From contig SFNZ01000079.1 in the NCBI GenBank assembly GCA_004552615.1, forward strand, positions 1-8,666: a stretch of DNA of 8,666 nucleotides, read 5' to 3'. The stretch is from Bacteroidales bacterium (GTDB lineage: Bacteria > Bacteroidota > Bacteroidia > Bacteroidales > UBA932). Below are positions 1 through 6,925 of the stretch, in pieces. Within the stretch, counting starts at the first letter, position 1; every line of letters begins with the position of its first letter. The notes below the pieces were generated by a model. The model was not told the DNA's origin. It worked only from the letters and a program-made list of their open reading frames with translations, and did no database searches. A program made the translations under genes and the position numbers.

Positions 1-3000
1 AGCTGAGAGAGTATTTTCCTGATCTGACGAACCCTTATTTCACCAGCGCGATTGCATTGGTGCATTCTAGATTCTCCACGAACACGTTCCCGACATGGTC
101 CCTCGCACAGCCGTTCAGGATGATCGGACACAACGGCGAGATCAATACTATCAGGGGTAACCGCCTGTGGATCAAGACGAGGGAGTCTGTCCTGAAGGCT
201 GACAACCTCGGAAGCGTGAGCGAGAACATAAGCCCTATAATCCAGCCGGGCATGAGCGACAGCGCCTCTTTCGACAATGTCCTGGAGTTCTTTGTCAGGG
301 CGGGTATGGAATTGCCGCACGCCCTCTCTATGCTGATACCTGAGAGTTACCGTGAAGGCAATCCTCTCGGTCAGGCCATGAAGAGTTTCTATGAATATCA
401 TTCCATTTTCATGGAGCCTTGGGATGGCCCTGCTACCATTCTTTTCTCCGACGGACGATATGCAGGAGGAATGCTTGACAGGAACGGCCTGAGGCCTTGC
501 CGCTATTTCATTACAAAGACAGGCCTGCTCGTAATGGCTTCAGAGACAGGGGTCTGCGATATACCGGAGTCCGAGATTGCCCGGAAGGGGAGGCTGTATC
601 CGGGAAAAATTCTCATGGTGGATACCAAGCGTGGAAAGATTCTCGACAATGACACCATCAAGGATGCCCTTGCGGCGGAACATCCTTATACTGACTGGCT
701 TAACCGCGGAAGGATAATCCTGAAAGACATCAAGAGCGGAAGAAAGGTGGACCACGGGGTTCCGGATTATGACAAGATGCTGCACACGTTCGGATACGGG
801 CGTGAGGATATATCGAGGATATTGATTCCGATGGCGGTGAATAGTGCCGAGCCGCTTTACGCGATGGGCGACGATACGCCTCTCGCAGTGCTTTCGGAGA
901 AGCCCCAGAGATTCTTCAATTATTTCCGGCAGAAGTTCGCCCAGGTGACGAACCCTCCTATCGACCCGATACGAGAATCCACGGTGATGTCGTTGTCGAG
1001 CTATGTGGGAGCCGTCAAGGGCAATATCCTCAAGCCTTCTCCTGAACTCTGCAAGGTGGTCAAGCTCACCTCTCCTATTCTGACAAACGGGGAGATGGAG
1101 ACTCTGAGGAACCTGCGTTACAAGGGGTTCAAGACCATTACCCTGCCTATGCTGTTCGAGGCTTCAGGCGGGACTGCTGCCATGGAAACCGCCATCGCAA
1201 AGCTCTGCAAGGATGCCGCCAAGGCTGTAGATGCCGGGTACAATTATCTGATAATCAGTGACAAGTCGGTTGATGCAGACCATGCTCCGATACCTTCTCT
1301 CCTGGCCCTTTCGGCAGTCCACCATCATCTCATACATTGCCGCAAGAGGGCGCAGACCGCCATCATTGTCGAGTCCGGGGAAGTATGCGAGGTCATGCAT
1401 GTGGCATTGCTCGCCGGCTACGGAGCCAGCGGGGTGAACCCTTACATGGCATTCGCGATTCTGGACAAGTTGGTTAGGGACAAGGAGATACAGCTTGATT
1501 ATCCGGCTGCGGAGGAGCATTATGTCAAAGCTATCAACAAGGGCATGCTCAAAATTCTTTCGAAGATGGGCATTTCCACGATACGCAGCTACAGGGGAGC
1601 GGCCCTTTTCGAGTCGCTCGGAGTAAGTTCGTCTCTCCTCGACAAATATATGGGCGGTGGAATATCGCAGATAGAGGGAATTACCATCGACGATGTGGCC
1701 GGTGATGCCCTGTCCGCACATCAGAACGCATTTTCCCGCGAGGTGACTCCGGACAAGCCTGAATCAGCATACGACGGGCTCGTGGATTATGGTTTCTATG
1801 CATGGAGGAAGGACGGTGAACGCCATTTCTGGAATCCTGAGAGGGTGCGCCTGCTCCAGAATGCCGTCAGGAACAAGGATGTGGAGGCTTTCCGCAAATT
1901 CTGCGACGTCGCGGAGAACAGGGAGCGTCCGATGAATATCCGGGACCTGATGGAAATCGAGAGTGACAGGAAACCTGTCTCAATAGACCTTGTGGAGCCT
2001 GAGGAGAGCATAATGAAGCGTTTCGTCGCCGAGGCCATTTCATTCGGTGCCATCAGCAAGGAGGCTCACGAGACCATTGCATTGGCCATGAACAGTTTCG
2101 GGGGAATGAGCAATACCGGTGAAGGCGGGGAGGACCCTGAGCGGAACAATCCGCTTCCTGGCGGAGGCAGTGTGAGAAGTGCCGTCAAGCAGGTGGCTTC
2201 AGGCCGTTTCGGAGTGGATACATATTATCTTGTCAATGCTGACGAGATTCAGATCAAGGTCGCCCAGGGTGCAAAGCCGGGAGAGGGTGGTCAATTGCCG
2301 GGATTCAAGGTAGACGAACTTATCGCAAGGACACGTCATTCGATACCGGGAATTACGTTGATATCCCCTCCGCCTCATCATGACATTTATTCGATTGAGG
2401 ATCTTGCGCAGCTCATTTTCGACCTCAAGAATGTGAACCCTTCGGCGAGGGTCAGCGTCAAGCTGGTGTCAGAGGCCGGTGTCGGGACTATCGCTGCAGG
2501 TGTTGCCAAGGCCAAGGCTGACGTGATTCTGATCAGCGGAGCAGACGGTGGTACGGGAGCGAGCCCTGCAGGCAGTGTGAAGCATGCGGGAAGTCCTGCC
2601 GAGACCGGTCTTGCACAGATACAGCAGACATTGGTGATGAATGATCTTCGCGGAAAGGTCAGGCTTCAGGTGGACGGAGGTCTCAAATGTGCCCGTGACG
2701 TGCTGTTCATGGCCCTGCTTGGTGCGGAGGAGTTCGGTTTCGGAACTGCCGTGATGATTTCAGAGGGGTGCGTGATGTGCAGGAATTGCAGCCGGAATAC
2801 GTGTCCGGTAGGTATTGCGACGCAGGATCCTGAATTGAGGAAGCGTTTCAAGGGAAAGCCGGAGGACATTGTCACGTATTTCCGTTTCCTCGCGTCGGAG
2901 GTCAGGGGACTGCTTGCAGACATGGGTTATACCTCGATGCAGGAGATTGTCGGAAGGGCCGACCTTCTGAAAAAACGTTCGTATCCGGAAACGGCAAAGG

Positions 3001-3881
3001 CCGGAAAGGTGTCTCTTGACAGGGTGCTTTACATTCCTGAAAGTTGCAGGGACAATGCGAGATTCTTCACTACTCCGCAGGAGCATCATCTTGGCAATGT
3101 GAAGGATACGGAACTGATGGCCGTCTTGAGGCCTGCCATCGAGAATGGCCTAAAGCTCAGCATCGGGGTCCCGATAAAGAATACGGACAGAAGCGTGGGC
3201 GCAATGATAAGCGGAGAGATAACGAGGCTGTACGGGCTTGCAGGCCTGCCTGATGACACGATTACTGTGGATTTCACGGGATCAGCGGGCCAGAGTTTCG
3301 GCTCGTTCCTCTGCAAGGGTATGACGTTCAAGCTGATAGGTGACGCCAACGACTATATGGGCAAGAGTCTTTCCGGAGGTCGGATCATAGTGACACCTTC
3401 TCCGGAGGCGGAATTCAATGCTGAGGAGAACATCATTGCCGGCAATACGGTGGGATACGGAGCGACATCCGGAGAGATGTTCATAAACGGCGTTGTCGGG
3501 GAGCGTTTCTGTGTGAGGAACAGCGGAATGGTTGCCGTGGTGGAAGGTGTCGGTGACCACGGATGCGAATATATGACCGGAGGAAGGGTTGTGGTACTCG
3601 GCAAGACCGGGCGCAATTTTGCTGCGGGCATGAGCGGCGGTATCGCCTATGTATGGGATCCGGACGGGACTTTTGACTATTTCTGCAACATGGACATGAT
3701 CGAGCTCTCTCTTCTTGAGGACAGCCGTGACCGCGAAGAGCTCATGGGGCTTCTCCGCAAGCATCTCCGTTATACCGGAAGCACTGTCGCCTCAATGATT
3801 CTCGACGACTGGGATCTTCATGCACGGCAGTTCCTGAAGGTCACACCAGTCGAGTACAAGAAGATATTGGCGGATGATTAG
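1..3881 (+). CDS. gltB: Glutamate synthase large subunit, 5'-truncated by window edge
   Basis: Large subunit of glutamate synthase (GOGAT), which makes two glutamates from glutamine and 2-oxoglutarate in cytoplasmic nitrogen assimilation. The frame is open from base 3; the ATG at base 57 is internal, because the residues before it (LREYFPDL..., ALVHSRFSTNTFP) already match the family. About 1292 residues are visible out of the usual ~1500, so roughly 200 N-terminal residues, including the catalytic N-terminal Cys of the glutaminase domain, lie outside. Numbering from the internal Met57: rest of the class II amidotransferase domain (GHNGEINTIRGN, DRNGLRPCRY), central domain, FMN/2-oxoglutarate synthase domain from about 640 (SNTGEGGEDPER, GAKPGEGGQLPG, GADGGTGASP), 3Fe-4S cysteines C905, C911 and C916, and the C-terminal GXGXG beta-helix (about 1050-1240). 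TAG stop at 3879-3881. No small subunit gene (gltD) follows. Identification is firm. Confidence 0.97.
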   Translation, partial: LREYFPDLTNPYFTSAIALVHSRFSTNTFPTWSLAQPFRMIGHNGEINTIRGNRLWIKTRESVLKADNLGSVSENISPIIQPGMSDSASFDNVLEFFVRAGMELPHALSMLIPESYREGNPLGQAMKSFYEYHSIFMEPWDGPATILFSDGRYAGGMLDRNGLRPCRYFITKTGLLVMASETGVCDIPESEIARKGRLYPGKILMVDTKRGKILDNDTIKDALAAEHPYTDWLNRGRIILKDIKSGRKVDHGVPDYDKMLHTFGYGREDISRILIPMAVNSAEPLYAMGDDTPLAVLSEKPQRFFNYFRQKFAQVTNPPIDPIRESTVMSLSSYVGAVKGNILKPSPELCKVVKLTSPILTNGEMETLRNLRYKGFKTITLPMLFEASGGTAAMETAIAKLCKDAAKAVDAGYNYLIISDKSVDADHAPIPSLLALSAVHHHLIHCRKRAQTAIIVESGEVCEVMHVALLAGYGASGVNPYMAFAILDKLVRDKEIQLDYPAAEEHYVKAINKGMLKILSKMGISTIRSYRGAALFESLGVSSSLLDKYMGGGISQIEGITIDDVAGDALSAHQNAFSREVTPDKPESAYDGLVDYGFYAWRKDGERHFWNPERVRLLQNAVRNKDVEAFRKFCDVAENRERPMNIRDLMEIESDRKPVSIDLVEPEESIMKRFVAEAISFGAISKEAHETIALAMNSFGGMSNTGEGGEDPERNNPLPGGGSVRSAVKQVASGRFGVDTYYLVNADEIQIKVAQGAKPGEGGQLPGFKVDELIARTRHSIPGITLISPPPHHDIYSIEDLAQLIFDLKNVNPSARVSVKLVSEAGVGTIAAGVAKAKADVILISGADGGTGASPAGSVKHAGSPAETGLAQIQQTLVMNDLRGKVRLQVDGGLKCARDVLFMALLGAEEFGFGTAVMISEGCVMCRNCSRNTCPVGIATQDPELRKRFKGKPEDIVTYFRFLASEVRGLLADMGYTSMQEIVGRADLLKKRSYPETAKAGKVSLDRVLYIPESCRDNARFFTTPQEHHLGNVKDTELMAVLRPAIENGLKLSIGVPIKNTDRSVGAMISGEITRLYGLAGLPDDTITVDFTGSAGQSFGSFLCKGMTFKLIGDANDYMGKSLSGGRIIVTPSPEAEFNAEENIIAGNTVGYGATSGEMFINGVVGERFCVRNSGMVAVVEGVGDHGCEYMTGGRVVVLGKTGRNFAAGMSGGIAYVWDPDGTFDYFCNMDMIELSLLEDSRDREELMGLLRKHLRYTGSTVASMILDDWDLHARQFLKVTPVEYKKILADD

Positions 3882-3886
3882 TGATT

Positions 3887-4010
3887 GAGGAGGAGCTCCG
3901 GAGGGTGACGTCCGGAAAACTAAATCCCTCCCACTTCGTGGGCACCCTCCCGTTCACAAGGTTACGGGCGACCATGGTTTTCCGGACGTCACCCTCCGGA
4001 GCTCCTCTTC
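3887..4010. repeat. Long palindromic intergenic element with internal hairpins
   Basis: Two arms, 3890-3920 and 3977-4007, are perfect reverse complements over 31 bases; the pairing extends to 3887/4010 through one G-T pair. The arms are dense in short palindromes (GGAGCTCC, CTCCGGAG, GACGTC, TCCGGA). The 56-base centre has its own hairpins: CCCAC-TTC-GTGGG at 3930-3942 and CCCGT...ACGGG at 3949-3968. The element begins five bases after the gltB stop codon. No U-rich tract follows the right arm, so it is not a standard terminator. No open reading frame in it looks real. Its form resembles non-autonomous dispersed repeats (MITE- or REPIN-like), but only one copy is in the window, so the repeat nature is inferred. 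A duplex arm this long and perfect is directly visible. Confidence 0.85.
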
Positions 4011-4023
4011 CACAACAAATAAA

Positions 4024-4057
4024 GAGGCTGACCTTTATGGGGCCAGCCTCCTGTTTT
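4024..4057. terminator. Bidirectional intrinsic terminator between gltB and hpf
   Basis: The inverted repeat GAGGCTGACC / GGCCAGCCTC (4024-4033 and 4041-4050) forms a 10-base stem with one A-C mismatch and a 7-base loop. On the plus strand it is followed by CTGTTTT, ending gltB transcripts. On the minus strand it is followed by TTTATTTGTTG, ending the hpf operon 21 bases after the hpf stop codon. The convergent gene arrangement fits a shared terminator. The U tract is better on the minus strand. Confidence 0.8.
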
Positions 4058-4077
4058 GACCTGTTGCGGTCTGATTT

Positions 4078-4371
4078 TTATGCTTCTGTTCTGCGCTCCT
4101 TGTGACGGGTGAGCTTCTCTTTCATTGCATCTGCGCAATCATTGACAGCCTCTTCGAAAGAACGTGCGTTCCGTTCAATCACCTGGGGACCACCCGGAAC
4201 GTGTACCATGAGCTTCACATTCTTGTTCTCCGGCTTCTCGAGCAGCGAGAGTACGACCTCCACACCAGTGATGTTCTCGTCGAACTTGCCGAGCTTTGAA
4301 ACCTTCTTCTCCACGAAATCCAGAAGTTTCTGGTCTGCGTCGAATTTGAGGGACTGAACTCTAATCTCCAT
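4078..4371 (-). CDS. hpf: Short ribosome hibernation promoting factor (HPF/YfiA family)
   Basis: A 97-residue protein of the HPF/RaiA family, which binds the decoding region of the 30S subunit and helps idle or protect ribosomes when growth slows. The start MEIRVQSLKF is preferred over an upstream in-frame Met at 4416, because it has a textbook AGGAGG five bases before it and removes 15 residues (MFIQTPTQ...) that do not fit the family. The order of segments agrees with the beta-alpha-beta-beta-beta-alpha fold: first strand 1-9, helix DADQKLLDFVEKKVSKL at 11-27, strands around 34-45 and 51-67, and helix RSFEEAVNDCADAMKEKL from 70. The tail is basic (RHKERR). There is no long C-terminal dimerisation domain, so this is the short form. 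It is the last gene of the minus-strand operon; its start overlaps the end of the recombinase gene by 11 bases, suggesting translational coupling. Confidence 0.93.
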   Translation of the reverse strand: MEIRVQSLKFDADQKLLDFVEKKVSKLGKFDENITGVEVVLSLLEKPENKNVKLMVHVPGGPQVIERNARSFEEAVNDCADAMKEKLTRHKERRTEA

Positions 4372-5374
4372 TTTTACCTCCTCTTTTTGCCCTTGGGTGG
4401 GCGTTTGAATAAACATTTTTCAGCTTCTCGATGGAGTTGTGCGTGTACACCTGAGTCGCTGCGAGAGAAGAGTGTCCGAGCATTTCCTTGATGGAATATA
4501 TGTCTGCACCGCCGTCAAGCAACTCTGTCGCCAGAGAATGTCTCAACACGTGCGGAGACTTCCTTCCTGTCATTCCGCCGGTCTGCCCGAGCTCCCTTTT
4601 GATCACCCTGTCCACGTACACCGGATACAGTTCCCTGCCTTTGTCCGTGACCAGAAGAGGCTCGTCAGGAGTCCTCGCCCTTCCCACCATCGTTTCAGCT
4701 GCATTCAAATATAGTAAAATTTCTTCAGATAATGATGAAGTAAGAGGAATTTCACGCATTTTGTCTCCCTTTCCGTGTACGGACAATGCTGAACGTTTTA
4801 GATCCACTGACCGTATCTGCAGTCCTATCAGTTCCGAACGCCTGATGCCTGTCTGATGCAATATGCTGATTATCAGCCTGGAGACTCTTCTGGAGTAAAA
4901 GTCGTGGAGCATTTTTACGGCCGAATCCCCCTCCTGGGCGGAATCTTTGAGATTTTTGTATTCTTCAAGTGCCTCCCGGCTTGCGTACCACGAAGTTTCC
5001 TGCATATAATCCTCGAGAGCGCTCCGGCGGCAGATTTCCGGAAGACGCCGGTTCTCCTTCATGCGCTTGAGATGCCTGACAGGATTGGCCTGGAGAATCC
5101 CTCTTCCGAGCATATACTTGCAGAAGCTGCTGATGGCCGAGAAATGCAGATTCACCGTGCGGGCTTCGAGGCCCAGGTCTTCCCTGAGATGCATTTCATA
5201 ATTCCGTATCATGGCCGGCTCCAGACTCTTCACGAGTTCCTCGTCGGAGATGCATTGCCCCTCACCGGAAATATAAGCAGAAAATCGCGCAAGGACGTCA
5301 GAATAGATTTCACAGGTGCGTTCCGAATAACGTCTCACACCCCTGATATATCCTATGAAATCGTCCGTGAGCAT
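4361..5374 (-). CDS. XerC/XerD-type tyrosine recombinase
   Basis: A 337-residue site-specific recombinase of the phage integrase/tyrosine recombinase superfamily; Xer proteins resolve chromosome dimers at dif. The N-terminal SAM-like DNA-binding domain (about 1-105) begins FIGYIRGVRRYSERTCEIY, as in Xer proteins. The catalytic domain has the full residue set: R178 (TGIRRSEL), K202 (GKGDK), H275 and R278 (HVLRH), H301 (LGHSSL) and nucleophile Y310 (TQVYTH). Standard Xer proteins are about 300 residues; the excess is mainly a charged insertion around 130-157 before Arg178. The ATG at 5374 lies 15 bases after the cca stop, with only a weak purine stretch before it. The coupling to hpf recalls the xer-hpf pair I remember in other Bacteroidota, which favours a housekeeping Xer over an element-borne integrase. 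Whether it acts as XerC, XerD or on another site cannot be told here. Confidence 0.9.
   Translation of the reverse strand: MLTDDFIGYIRGVRRYSERTCEIYSDVLARFSAYISGEGQCISDEELVKSLEPAMIRNYEMHLREDLGLEARTVNLHFSAISSFCKYMLGRGILQANPVRHLKRMKENRRLPEICRRSALEDYMQETSWYASREALEEYKNLKDSAQEGDSAVKMLHDFYSRRVSRLIISILHQTGIRRSELIGLQIRSVDLKRSALSVHGKGDKMREIPLTSSLSEEILLYLNAAETMVGRARTPDEPLLVTDKGRELYPVYVDRVIKRELGQTGGMTGRKSPHVLRHSLATELLDGGADIYSIKEMLGHSSLAATQVYTHNSIEKLKNVYSNAHPRAKRGGKNGD
4377..4382 (-). promoter_or_regulatory. Strong Shine-Dalgarno sequence deciding the hpf start
   Basis: Minus-strand AGGAGG is followed by TAAAA and then the ATG at 4371. The site lies inside the 3' end of the tyrosine recombinase gene. It is the only perfect Shine-Dalgarno sequence before a real start in this window; the other genes have weak or none, as is common in Bacteroidota. 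It fixes the hpf start at 4371 rather than 4416. Confidence 0.8.
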
Positions 5375-5389
5375 TCTTTGCCTGAGTGC

Positions 5390-6925
5390 TTAATTTTCGT
5401 CCTTTGCCACGAGGCCCATTTCTGAAGCATATTCCCTCATCATCCTGTCGGCCTCTTCGAAAGTATTGCCGATTACGCCGTCGAGTATCGCGTTCTTGAC
5501 ATGTTCCTTGAGAATGCCGATTTCCTTGCAAGGAGGTATTCCGTACACCTCCATTACGTATTCTCCGGTTATAGGGTTTTTGAAATTCCTGATTGCGTCC
5601 TTGGCCTCCACCTCCACGAGTTTCTGCTGGACGAGCGTGAAATTGCGCCTCAGTCTCTCGACCTTCACCGGATTCTTGGAAGTGATGTCCGCATTGCAGA
5701 GAAGCATCAGGTCGTCAATGTCATTGCCCGCTTCGAACAACAGCCTCCTGACAGCCGAGTCGGTCACTCCGTCATCCACGAGTGCGACCGGCCTGTGATG
5801 CAGGCTTACAAGCTTCTGGACGTATTTCATCTTCTCGTTCAGAGGCATCTTGAGCTGCTGGAAAATCTTCGGCACCATCTTGGAACCTATGATTTCATGT
5901 CCGTGGAACGTCCATCCGGTCCCCGGCTCGAAGCGCTTGCTGGCAGGTTTTCCGATGTCATGCAGCAGGGCGGCCCAGCGGAGCCAGAGATACGGTTCTG
6001 TACGTACGTTCTCCATGAATCCGTCACCGTCCTCAGCCGGGGTGTAGTCATGCAGCCTGCCCTCGGCGATAGCCGCCAACTCGTTCTCCACCAATGTGTC
6101 CACCACCTGAAGGGTATGCGAGAAATTGTCCTTGTGCCCGTGGCCTTCCACCGTCTCCACGCCTTTCAGCTTGGAGAGCTGCGGCAGGACATACTCGATC
6201 AGGCCCGTCTCGTCGAGAAGCCTGAACGCCATCGAAGGCTTCCTGCAGAGCAGCATCTTGTTCAGCTCTTCTGCTATCCTTTCCTTGGACAGAATCACCA
6301 TCCTGTCCTTCATCTTCTTCATTGCCGCAATCGATCCCGGGACAATCTTGAACGTGCATTCCGAAGTGCTCAGGCGGGTGGCGAAACGGATTGCCCTGAG
6401 CATTCTGAGCGGGTCGTCGCTGTATGTCGTCTCCGGATCGAGAGGGGTGCGGATTATCCCTGCTGCCAGGTCGCGGATGCCGCCGAACGGGTCCACGAGC
6501 GAACCGAAATCCTCTTCCTGGAGGCTGAATGCCATGGCATTGATGGTGAAATCCCTGCGTTTCTGGTCATCCTCGAGAGTCCCGTCCTCCACGACAGGCT
6601 TACGGGAATTCCGGTTGTAGGATTCCTTCCTCGCGCCCACGAATTCCACTTCCTGTCCGTGATATTTCAGCATTGCCGTGCCGAAATTCTTGAAATAGGA
6701 TACATGACATCCCCTTCCTTCCTTCTTCCGGATGAGGTCCGACACGGCCTTGGCGAGCTCGATGCCGCTTCCTTCTACCACTATGTCAATATCTCCCGAA
6801 GGCCTGCCGAGAAAACAGTCCCTTACGTAACCTCCTATCACGAATGCCCTCACTCCTGCTGTACGGGCTGCCTCCGACACTATCCGGAATACCGGGGCAT
6901 CGAGAAATCCTTCTGTGCGTGTCAT
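5390..6925 (-). CDS. cca: CCA-adding tRNA nucleotidyltransferase with HD domain
   Basis: Class II nucleotidyltransferase of the CCA-adding enzyme/poly(A) polymerase family, 511 residues. It is expected to build or repair the 3' CCA end of tRNAs. Visible motifs: FVIGGYVRDCFLG (28-40), metal-binding D45 and D47 (GDIDIVV), RRDFTINAMAF (123-133), and DDPLRMLRAIRFATRL (170-185), which carries nucleotide-recognition residues in the family. A C-terminal HD phosphohydrolase domain follows, with H270 (NFSHTLQVVD), H322-D323 (LLHDIGKP), H341/H343 (HGHE), H376-H377 and D413. HD-bearing CCA enzymes often also have phosphatase or phosphodiesterase activity. An acidic insertion of about 28 residues (280-310) sits inside the HD domain. 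The start overlaps the stop of the preceding gene by four bases (ATGA), indicating coupling. Poly(A) polymerase is the main alternative, less likely with an intact HD domain. Confidence 0.94.
   Translation of the reverse strand: MTRTEGFLDAPVFRIVSEAARTAGVRAFVIGGYVRDCFLGRPSGDIDIVVEGSGIELAKAVSDLIRKKEGRGCHVSYFKNFGTAMLKYHGQEVEFVGARKESYNRNSRKPVVEDGTLEDDQKRRDFTINAMAFSLQEEDFGSLVDPFGGIRDLAAGIIRTPLDPETTYSDDPLRMLRAIRFATRLSTSECTFKIVPGSIAAMKKMKDRMVILSKERIAEELNKMLLCRKPSMAFRLLDETGLIEYVLPQLSKLKGVETVEGHGHKDNFSHTLQVVDTLVENELAAIAEGRLHDYTPAEDGDGFMENVRTEPYLWLRWAALLHDIGKPASKRFEPGTGWTFHGHEIIGSKMVPKIFQQLKMPLNEKMKYVQKLVSLHHRPVALVDDGVTDSAVRRLLFEAGNDIDDLMLLCNADITSKNPVKVERLRRNFTLVQQKLVEVEAKDAIRNFKNPITGEYVMEVYGIPPCKEIGILKEHVKNAILDGVIGNTFEEADRMMREYASEMGLVAKDEN

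Noticed and set aside
1164..1721. 185-codon minus-strand open frame within gltB
   Set aside because: Antisense to a conserved part of gltB; the translation has no recognisable motif and is a by-product of gltB codon use.
3887..4010. CRISPR repeat, tRNA or riboswitch reading of the palindromic element
   Set aside because: There are only two arms in inverted orientation with no spacer series, no cloverleaf or anticodon arm, and it lies downstream of a gene rather than before one.
3881..4105. Short plus-strand frame starting with GTG at the gltB stop
   Set aside because: It runs through the palindrome and the terminator and then into antisense hpf; the peptide simply reads out the repeat and has no family resemblance.
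4372..4416. 15-residue N-terminal extension of hpf to the ATG at 4416
   Set aside because: The extension fits no HPF, while the ATG at 4371 has an ideal AGGAGG at the right distance.
4361..5374. Integrase of an integrative element, with the palindrome as an attachment site
   Set aside because: The recombinase is embedded in a housekeeping operon and overlaps hpf, no cargo or excisionase gene is present, and no direct repeats flanking an element were seen.
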